Assembly (NCBI GenBank): GCA_038363925.1
Contig: JAQQWL010000018.1
Location: 434,001 to 498,000, forward strand
Reading direction: 5' to 3'
Origin: Apiospora phragmitis
Lineage: Eukaryota > Ascomycota > Sordariomycetes > Amphisphaeriales > Apiosporaceae
DNA length: 64,000 nucleotides
Shown in pieces: positions 53,571-61,976 of the stretch. The notes below the pieces were generated by a model, which saw only the letters and a program-made list of their open reading frames with translations, was not told where the DNA came from and ran no database searches. The position numbers and the translations under genes are program-made. Each line of letters starts with the position of its first letter. Within the stretch, counting starts at the first letter, position 1.

Positions 53571-54887
53571 ATGATGCGGTACGGCCGCTTTGTACCCCTT
53601 CGCCGGTCGAGTGCCTTCGTGTTCCACCTAGTATTAATAGCCTCACTGATCTATGCAAGCCTTTTTCTTCAAAGTCCTGCGCGTCTGCGGCTGGCAAGGC
53701 AGACCCTACAAACCACCGGGGTTTCTACAACCTCTGCGCAGACCAATCTGACTAAGAGGCTGTCCGATGCCACGTATGCTGAAGCCAACCAGAAAGGATC
53801 GAACCTTCGCTGTCTGATGGCAAAGAACATCGAGCAAACAAAAAGCTACCAAGTGGCTGATTTCTTGATGGATTGGGAAAATGCAGCAACGGAAGGGTGG
53901 GTGGGCGTGAGCAATGGCGAGGTACCTTTCTTCAAACATTACCTAGACCAGACCTTTGCAGCGCTTGGTACCTCGAGAAACAGTCTTTTACACCATTCCA
54001 TAAGCCACATAGAAGGGGGCCTGATTTTCGAAAACCCTTCCGACCCTAGCGAGGAGGAACTCGATGCTCTCACCGTCAACACCCAAGGGAACTTCGAGAG
54101 CAACGGTGAGGTAAGTAACCTGGGCGAGCTGGTGGAATATCGTCCCCGTTTGAGCAGATGCCGACGAGAATAGGTGTCAGGAGCGCAAATGTACTCTTCT
54201 ATTGATGTTACCAAGGGCATCTTCATTGCCGACAAATCCAAGACAGTTCAGTCCAGTATGAAGGATCTGTTCGGCACCAATGACTGGAACGAGGTGACGA
54301 GTGCCTTACAGGCCACGAACAAGAAACTGACGAACTTTCAAAGGGTAATCCCTTCTATATTTTCCCCAACGTCTACTTGTACCCGATGCTGATATTCCAT
54401 GACAATAGTGGAGCGATGTTGCTTTCGCACAATGGGTAAGTTTCGGTATCGGCCACGCCAACATCGTCGGCATCATCCTCATTATTAACCAAATCCACAG
54501 ACGGATGCATGCGCCACAAAATCGGGCCATTTACGCAACCTGAACTACTTTATCCGGTCTTGGATTACGAACAAGGAGACGGTGGAGATAGTGAACCAGG
54601 CCGTAATCAACAAGTTCGGCCCATCCCCAACGATCGGCAAGTGGAACACCGGTCGTCTGTCCTTCGCGCAGGGAGAGGAAGGGTTCGACTCCATCCTGGG
54701 TAGCCCGAACGGCCGTGGTTGCGCCTGGTTCCTGATCTCGCATAAGGAAGCACTGGGCGAGAGGACTATCACACAAATCGAAGTGTTTACCGGCGTTCTC
54801 GCCTATACTGTTGTTGGCACCACATATAATGAAGAAACAGTACAAGCCTCGAAGCTTTTTCTTTTGTTCCACATACAAGATGTCTGA
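53571..54887 (+). CDS. Secreted or membrane-anchored protein of unknown family, four exons
   Basis: Exons 53571-54110, 54174-54344, 54409-54435 (27 bp) and 54501-54887 join in phase 0 through introns of 63-65 bp with GTAAGT/GTAATC donors; 374 residues. The N-terminus has a basic start and a hydrophobic stretch FVFHLVLIASLIYASLFLQ, a signal anchor or signal peptide. Then come TLQTTGVSTTSAQTNLTKRL, DFLMDWENAATEGWVGVSNG, MYSSIDVTKGIFIADKSKTV and near the end FDSILGSPNGRGCAWFLISH and RTITQIEVFTG. The last two look like a conserved core. I do not recognise the family. The tiny third exon is notable, but its splice sites are good. Confidence 0.6.
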
Positions 54888-55082
54888 GCGGCTGATGCAG
54901 TGGGATTGCCGTCAAGATAGGAGTAAGGCGGCGTTCATAGTTTCGCCAGCCCCCTATAACGGAGGTACGTATGTACGTATCTAACGGCGTAGCAGAATGC
55001 AAGCATATTACTGGGGGTGGAAAGCGATGGGGCGTCTTGAGTGGGCAAGGTACGACAGGTTCGTATATAATTTGATGGACTA

Positions 55083-55256
55083 TTGAAAATGAAGGTTTAC
55101 TGCCTGTATTGAAGGTTGACCTATTGTGACTCTGACCGTTATTGTCGCGGCCCACTTGCCAAAAGAGTATGAATATTAGATAGAGGTGGAAGAAGCGGGT
55201 TAAGGGGGTGGCTGGTATCATTAGCCATGAAGCGGTTGTGCTACGTGGGGGCGAGC
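55083..55256 (+). repeat. LTR-like dispersed repeat, copy 2
   Basis: Same block order as 3372-3556: GAAGGTTTACTGCCTGTATT, AAAAGAGTATGAATATT, GAAGCGGGTTAAGGGGGTGG, GGTTGTGCTACGTGGGG. It lies between the four-exon gene and the receptor gene. Confidence 0.6.
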
Positions 55257-55508
55257 TTGAATGATCTGGCAATTTGGAACCTAGTTGATCCCTGGCCTCC
55301 GGTAACGGGATGATCGGAAAGCGGTGCCTAAGAGGCAGTGATACTGTCGTATTACTAATCATGATATAAACAACATGAACTGTGCCACTGAAACTGTAAA
55401 CTGGGATCGGTGGCTTGCTGCTCGACCGCTAGCTTACTCCACGTCTGTCGTAACGGTGCTCAAACCCCTTTTGCTGGTATGATAAGTTAGTATGCCAACG
55501 TTCCTAAG

Positions 55509-56968
55509 CTACTTTCTGGGACGTCCATAGCGAGAAACGTAGCCGCGGGTGCGTTTAGTATCACGCGGCTGCTCGTCTGAATAGTCAGGCGTATGGCGTC
55601 CACTGCTCGTAGGACTAACCGGCGTTAGTCTAGATTCGCCTTCTTCATTGGAGTCACAAGATAACATTTCATGGCCACGGTGGTCCCTCGAATTCATGCA
55701 CGCCTCAACAGACGCGGACTCCGCACGGACTCCTGTCGGCATGCCAATGCTAAATATTTCGACCCAGCCCGTCACCATAGACCAGTGCCCGAGAAGGCAG
55801 AGTAGCCAAATGCCATTCATCTGCTGATTTGTCAGTTACTATTCGCTTATATTGGGACCGTACTGCGTTAGGAGTCGCTTACAGCAAGGAGGATGAGAAC
55901 AGCCACTACCGTTCGGAGTGAAACGACAAGATCCTTTGCATGTTGTAGACATCTGTTCTTCTTGTCCACCTTCTCCATCGCAAGACACTCGACCCAGGGT
56001 CGAGCCTTATCACTCGTCTTGGCTGACTGAACCACGTTGTCCTGGAAGACAAAGACGACAGCGAAGAAGATGACATCACAAATGATGATCAGTACAATGG
56101 CAATACCACGCCACTGAAGCTGGATGACGCGCCTAATCCGATGATAGGCTTGCCTTGGGGACATGGTGCGAACACTGGTTGTGTAGGACGGCATCTCGGA
56201 GCGTTCCGTCGTGGCGCTGTTGGCCAGCGATGCCAGATAGACCTTTATACAGTATCCGAAGGTCGCGAACTGCATAACGACGGTGAGACCGGCGAAGACC
56301 AAAAGATGAATCCAGAAAGCAGCTAGGCTATTACGGTGGTTGACGTGGCAGGTCTGTCCAAACCGGAACGACACGCCGCTCACGGCCAAGGCGACGGCCA
56401 AACCAATGACAGGAATACCCCAGCCGAGTACCTGGGCCAGCCACAAGAAGCTCCGTCCAACCGCGATCTGCCAGCAGATCTGAAGATGCAATGACAGTGT
56501 CCGCAGGAAAACCCACATCACTCCGGCCCAGCCGCCCCCGATCAAGAAGACCCCAGAAGCCGTGCATAAACTGCTCGAATTCATGCCATGTGGAGTGATC
56601 TCGTTGAAACACTGCTCGGGCTTGCCTGCGAACGGGATAATGAAGCCGAGCTATAAAACATCAGAAGATGCTTCCGTACGCCCCCGGGACTGGAGCCAAC
56701 TTGCGTTCATGAAGCTCACGGCGCAGGTGAGACTAATACTGAGGTAATGGCGATGTGTTTTCTCGGCTGCGAGGAAGGACCATGATGCCAGCAAGAAGAC
56801 GCAGCAGATCGCACCCACCACATTGATCCAATTTGCGACCTGGCTAGATGATTTGAAACCATCAGGATATGCCCAGTCCGTCATAGGACACGGTAAGCAG
56901 CACGATAGGGGCCCGAATAGTTGGCACAACCGTCCGTCAATAACTGCAAGGTCTTTAGCGTTGTACAT
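55509..56968 (-). CDS. Seven-helix receptor of the fungal secretin/Frizzled/cAMP-receptor-like type, three exons
   Basis: Exons 56968-56720, 56650-55883 and 55820-55509, with introns of 69 and 62 bp (GTGAGC and GTAAGC donors, phase 0), give 442 residues. The N-terminus has CQLFGPLSCCLPCPMTDWAY then PDGF, a Cys-rich segment typical of this fungal GPCR group, followed by helix 1 NWINVVGAICCVFLLASWSF. Further helices include VMWVFLRTLSLHLQICWQIA, GWGIPVIGLAVALAVSGVSF, LLVFAGLTVVMQFATFGYCI and GIAIVLIIICDVIFFAVVFV. Extracellular Cys (RFGQTCHVNH, KPEQCFNEI) may pair. The cytosolic tail is Ser/Pro-rich. It should be a plasma-membrane receptor coupled to G proteins; ligand unknown. Intact. Confidence 0.75.
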
Positions 56969-57428
56969 AATCTAGGGCGCCGGTCTATTTACTCACAGCC
57001 AGCGGCAGCCGGGAACGCCAACTCGTTGAGGAAAGGCGCGGGACAATGAAATACGGACGCATTACCGGCCATCTCGACGGTCGATGATCGATCTCTACCT
57101 TTCAAGGAGCGGCAGGCATGAACGATCTAGCTACGAGTGGGGAGTGTCGCAAATGTGAAAGACGGAGCGCCAGGCCAGGCAGCATTCGTGAAGTAATTCA
57201 GGAGGTCCGAAGTAGTACTCGTCGAAAAGGTCGCAGGCGTTGGCGTGGTGGCTGGAGGTCGGTGGGCGCTCCTATGAGCTGTCCGCATTTGGTTATACAA
57301 CAGACCTCGGACTGATGGACAGGTATCCATTTCGCCGCAAGAGACTACTAGCGCTGCGGTTGCAGGGATTCCTGGCTCGGCCCGGATACGACGACCTTCA
57401 GATCAGGCTCAACAACAACAACAGAATA
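56969..57428. other. Interval upstream of the receptor gene
   Basis: No gene was recognised. It ends at the left border of the inverted-repeat element. Confidence 0.4.
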
Positions 57429-58096
57429 CTGTAGGTAACGAAATTGGCTTCCTCTTCGATGGGAGCTAAAATGAGTTCTCCGCTCAGACCACTTCCGTTT
57501 TAGGAAGTTGCACAGTGCGGGTTTTTGGCCTACCAACTGTTTGCTGTCGTAGTCACCCATACGTAGAAACACTCAGAAGGTGCAAGCGATGCCCGCCAGC
57601 TCTCCTATGTGTTGACCAAATGCAGAGAAAATCGATGCGCCGAGCCAAAAGCGGCAGCCCATCATCATTGAGCGAATCGTATTAACGCGGATCAACCTCA
57701 TCCATTTCTGGGACAACGCACTAGGTGAGACAGCGCCAAACTTGCCAATGTCGTATGGAAGCAAGTTTGGCGGCGGCAGATCCATAGTTAGATCGAACAA
57801 ATGAGTCACAGGAAAGTCCAAAAGCAGCAAACAGCCAGGAATGGAAGAAGTCAAGAGCTGCATCATCCAGTATTGAACCGGTACATAATGGAACACAACT
57901 GACGACGCTTGTTTCCATTATTCGACAGTCGCATAGCGGGCAGTTAGATATGGACAAGTGGGTGTCCAGAATTGGATGGGTGACTACAAAGATGGACTAA
58001 AGACCCGCACTGTGCACTTTTCTAAAACAGAAGTGGTCTGAGCGGAGAACTCATTTTAGCTGCCATCGAAGAGGAAGCCAATTTCGTTACATACAG
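57429..58096. mobile_element. Non-autonomous inverted-repeat element (MITE-like), 668 bp, TA target duplication
   Basis: The two ends are inverted copies over about 95 bp. The left end reads CTGTAGGTAACGAAATTGGC ... GAGTTCTCCGCTCAGACCAC ... GCACAGTGCGGG. The reverse complement of the right end reads the same with about seven differences. TA flanks both sides (57427-57428 and 58097-58098), as left by Tc1/mariner-type transposases. The interior (about 470 bp) has open frames on the minus strand (for example 57573-57896) with no transposase motif, so the element would depend on an enzyme elsewhere. A solitary related arm is at 30404-30500. Confidence 0.8.
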
Positions 58097-59791
58097 TAGG
58101 CTAGTATTGGTCACTTCGTAGTACTAACTGGGGTAGGTCAACAAAGGAGTTTAATGGCGTCCACGGTCAGTTCGGCTCCTTGGCCTCCTAGTCCATATTT
58201 AGATCACGGTAGAAGGTATTCCCACACAGCAAATGAGAGACCCCGTCGTAGTCTCATTCGCCACACTGGTGACGGTGGTAGTGCACCCTAGCAGCGGCTT
58301 TGCCCCATCTGGAGCAGACTCTGCTCAGCAGAGGCGTCGTCAGCTACTCTATACATCCTGAGATATGCATCTGCCCTACCGCAGCGCCGGCGTCGGTCAC
58401 CAATTTCTACCCCACGAAACCAGTCCATAGTCCAAACATTCTAGTTATTCAATCTCTGTCTTATAAGCTTACCGGCCGGGAAGAAGAAATTCGGCCCAAC
58501 AAGACTACATATGCAGCTTGCTGAATGTACCACAAAGCATCCAAAGAGAGGCGCGGCAGAACCGGCGCGTGGGGCTTCCTACACAGTGCATTCTAGTGAG
58601 TCATAGGTACCTGTCAGCGTCCCACCAAAGCGCTGGAAGGATGCATTCCTGGCGTTTACCCGAAGTTTCTCGACCGAGTTTATGGAACCGGATTAGAGTC
58701 AAAATGGCAGCAAAAAGCCAAGTCTAGACGTGACCTAACACAGAGCCGACACGCGCAGGAAATTGCCAGGTTTCCTTCTTGCTGTATGTACTGCGAAAAC
58801 CAGGTTCAGCTTTCAGATTATAATCAAGGGTTCTTGTCAATAAGGTACACACACACACAATTTATTAACGCCCGGGCGGCGAAGCCGAAAGGGCAACTGA
58901 CGCTAATCTACCGTACATTCTTGAGTCGCTTCCTTGTCACCCAAAGCCCTTGCATGTCCCATTTTCAGTTGGTCACTCCACTTCCGTCAGCACGTTCCTG
59001 TTCGGGATCCCGTGTGTTAGTAGTTTTTCCTGGCAGGCCAGCTTGAAGGCCTTTCTTCAAGTGTCCAGCATCCTATCCTCGGCAGCTGAAGCGGCGCCTG
59101 CAGTCTGAGGCACGGGTTGTTAGTAGTGGTCGTGTTAGTGAAAAGACTGGTTCCTATCCAGCCGACCTGTCGCCATGGCAAATCGTGTCGTCGCTCATAC
59201 ACGCACCGTAGCAGACCTACCGTATTGCAGTATGTGCTGAAGGAGCGGCTCTCGCAGCGCTTGTACCGCTTGCCGGCGCCCATTGACGTGCTGGTTGCCA
59301 GCGGACGTCTGAAAACGGACCTAACCCATAGCCAGAGTACCGAATGCTTCCAGTACTGGTGGCGGTAGAAGTGCGCTTTCGCGGTTGTCATGGTGACGCT
59401 CATCAAATTCTTTACTACGGCTTCCTTGAGAGTACGGTATGTACATTATGGACGTGTGAGGCGTTCTCGCTGTCCGCTTGCGGCGCCATAGCCACTGCCC
59501 TACTGCTCATACAACTCACACGAGTGGTGACTCTTGCCGTCTTCTTCGTGGTAGCTTTTGGCTGGCACGGCTGGCACGAATCCTGATCCATGTCTGGACC
59601 TCGTCGACGACACGCATTCCACCGCTCCAAATATGTATGTACGCCCTAGTAGCTGCCGAAATGTTTCTGTGGCTCTTTGCTTTGGGCTTGTCCGGTCCTG
59701 TCCACGACAGGCAGCCGAAACGCATCTGGTTGTTCTCCCAGGTACTCAAATAGTAGCATAGGCGCATTGTACCCGAAAGCCTCAATGCAGC
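58097..59791. other. Repeat-mosaic interval without a recognisable intact gene
   Basis: It holds an R7 piece (58336-58385) and the AC tract with AATTTATTAAC (58850-58869). Around 59400-59760, broken hydrophobic frames occur (ATALLLIQLTRVVTLAVFF and LVAAEMFLWLFALGLSG in different frames), perhaps a decayed membrane protein. Confidence 0.3.
58336..58385 (+). repeat. Dispersed repeat R7, partial copy
   Basis: ATCCTGAGATATGCATCTGC then CCTACCGCAGC, matching the distal part of R7 at 26429-26511. Confidence 0.5.
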
Positions 59792-59909
59792 TCTTCTGGT
59801 TCGTACCTACCCGTATCGTAACCCGGTTATTTGCACCTGTTTCTGACCATGCTACCTGAAGCTACTTCCGGTCCTGTTGGGTTCGTACCTCAAGGTACAG
59901 TCGTCAAAA
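59792..59909 (-). repeat. Dispersed repeat R3, copy 2 (inverted)
   Basis: Reverse complement of 3950-4080, about 85-90 percent identical by eye. It ends 20 bp before repeat R5. Confidence 0.7.
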
Positions 59910-59928
59910 GAGACCGGTGCAGTACGGT

Positions 59929-60035
59929 GCGACTTACACGCAGCTCAACTTGCGAAGTAGGATAATTCGTGAGTAGGAAGTGCTACTTCGTAGCCGTTCT
60001 TGGGTATCTCAGCAAGCTCTGCATTTGGACCATGG
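59929..60035 (+). repeat. Dispersed repeat R5, copy 2
   Basis: Direct copy of 45235-45340. Confidence 0.8.
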
Positions 60036-60098
60036 GCATCATGTGTGCACTCTTTCCGATGTGCCTTTCTGACGTACAGAGTCCAGACTGGTCAAGTT

Positions 60099-60180
60099 GC
60101 GGTAGGGCAGATGTAGACCTCAGGATACAGAGCTGCTGATGGCGCCGCCGGTCCAAAGGAGCAAAGCCAGCGAACAGCAG
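60099..60180 (-). repeat. Dispersed repeat R7, copy 2 (inverted)
   Basis: Reverse complement of 26429-26511. Confidence 0.65.
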
Positions 60181-60183
60181 CGC

Positions 60184-60316
60184 CGATATTGTTGTGTTCC
60201 GTTGTTGGTCATGGCACACTTGCTGGCTCACAAGAGGGATTTGGGGCCCCTCCAATTCCAACCGAGTAGTATGCAGAAATTATACTGGGAGGCCAAACTA
60301 CCATTCTGGTCCGCAC
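60184..60316 (+). repeat. Dispersed repeat R6, copy 2
   Basis: Direct copy of 47693-47822. It lies about 400 bp upstream of the LINE ORF1 start. Confidence 0.7.
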
Positions 60317-60716
60317 CACCGTAGTCTCTCATTGTGTCATTTTCGAAGTGCGCCGATTCCGAATGGAACCAGAATCATCCAGTAACATACAGTACTGTCT
60401 TTTTGCGGCTTAAGCTCGAAGAGTCTCACGGGCTGTTTTCGGTCCGGAGTTTTGTTGGCCCTTACTGCGAAGCAGAATGGGAACCGTTGCGCAAGTGGCA
60501 CTGAGAGACGGAATGGACGCCGGGCGGACGGCTTGTGATGCAACCCATGTTCTGGTGCGCAGGACAGAGCCTGATGTTTCCCCCGCTCCGCTTGTACCAT
60601 TCCGACCTAGAGGCCGGTCGCCTCGGACCTGAATCATCCAGGAGCGTATTCTCCTTTCGCCGCATCCGTCGAGAGCTCGAAGATCCTCGCGCGCTATTTC
60701 CGGTCTTGACTTCATA

Positions 60717-61976
60717 ATGGCGGACGGCGCGGAGGACGCGATGGTGGTGGGGTCGCAAAACTCAATTTCGACAACCATCGCGAAACGACGATCGACTCGC
60801 GTCACGAAACCAACTGCGAAGATTCAAGAGGCATCGGACCGACCAGTAGCTGAGGATGGAGAAGCTACAGCAACAGACGCGAACGAAAAAGGTCGGGATG
60901 GGCCTGCAAAGACATACCTCCAGAAGATCCTGGAGCTCGTCGTGCGCGCCCAAACCGAGATCCAGGACCTGAAGCAGATCGTAGTGGCCCAGAGTGGCAC
61001 TATTCAGGAGATTAACCAGCGCTACGAAACATCTCAGAATGAGAACCGCCGTCTTTCCGAAGAGCTTAAGCACATCCGCGATCAATTGGAGGCTATTCAA
61101 CACAGTCCAGTCTTGAACGCTAGCGCCCAGACCAGCCCACAAGCCTCCTACGCGCAGGTCGCGCGTACTCCGCCGACAAGCCAGCCGAGCAACGTACGCA
61201 CGCTTACCTCGATGAACACCACACCTTCGACCTTCACCGACACTCTCTACTGTACTGTTGATACCTCTCACGTGGATAATGAGGGACGCGCCAAGGTCAC
61301 AGCCGGAACGATTCGAGCCGCCATCGAGAAGGAGATGCGAGCGACGAGAGAACAGAAGGACTGGCGATGCCGCGCCGTAACCATGGACCCTAGGAAGCCC
61401 CAGCGTATCAAGATTGTCTGCCGAGATGAGACCGAGCACCGACTAGTCAAGCGAGCCGCCGAGAAGACGAACGTGTCTGGAGCTCGCGTCCTGCGAGACG
61501 AACTATACCCGATCAAGGTGGACAGTGTCAGGCGCACAGCAGTCCTCAACGAAAACGACGAGATCCGAGACGGAGCGGCCGAGGCATTCGGGCAAGAGAA
61601 CGAGACGACAGTCGCCAAGGTGGCATGGCTGAGCCGGAAGGACAATGGGAAGGCATACGGATCCATGGTTGTCTACCTGACGAAGGCGGCCGAGGCGCGG
61701 AAGTTCCTCGAGGAGGGTTTCTTTTACGCCGGAGGCGAGTCGGGCTACACGAGGGTATTCGAGCGACGAGAGCGGCCGGAACAGTGTTACAACTGCCAGC
61801 AGGTGGGACACAAGGCATTCCAGTGCAAAAACGCCCAGGCCTGCGGACGATGCGCAAAGCAGGGACACAGCCACCATGGCTGCGAAGCAACCGTTCTAAA
61901 GTGCGTCCCGTGTGGAGGACCACACGAGTCATTTAGCCGACACTGTCCGAAGCTGTACCCATCGAACCATGGCTAG
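60717..61976 (+). CDS. LINE ORF1 gag-like nucleic-acid-binding protein
   Basis: 419 residues from ATG 60717. Residues about 65-125 form a coiled coil (LELVVRAQTEIQDLKQIV, NQRYETSQNENRRLSEEL) for multimerisation. A Pro/Ser/Thr linker follows, then an RRM-like middle (TAVLNENDEIRDGAAEAFGQ, AYGSMVVYLTKAAEARKFLE). Three knuckles end it: CYNCQQVGHKAFQC, CGRCAKQGHSHHGC and a variant CVPCGGPHESFSRHC. It should coat the LINE RNA in the ribonucleoprotein. The stop TAG (61974-61976) overlaps the ORF2 start. Confidence 0.85.
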   Translation: MADGAEDAMVVGSQNSISTTIAKRRSTRVTKPTAKIQEASDRPVAEDGEATATDANEKGRDGPAKTYLQKILELVVRAQTEIQDLKQIVVAQSGTIQEINQRYETSQNENRRLSEELKHIRDQLEAIQHSPVLNASAQTSPQASYAQVARTPPTSQPSNVRTLTSMNTTPSTFTDTLYCTVDTSHVDNEGRAKVTAGTIRAAIEKEMRATREQKDWRCRAVTMDPRKPQRIKIVCRDETEHRLVKRAAEKTNVSGARVLRDELYPIKVDSVRRTAVLNENDEIRDGAAEAFGQENETTVAKVAWLSRKDNGKAYGSMVVYLTKAAEARKFLEEGFFYAGGESGYTRVFERRERPEQCYNCQQVGHKAFQCKNAQACGRCAKQGHSHHGCEATVLKCVPCGGPHESFSRHCPKLYPSNHG

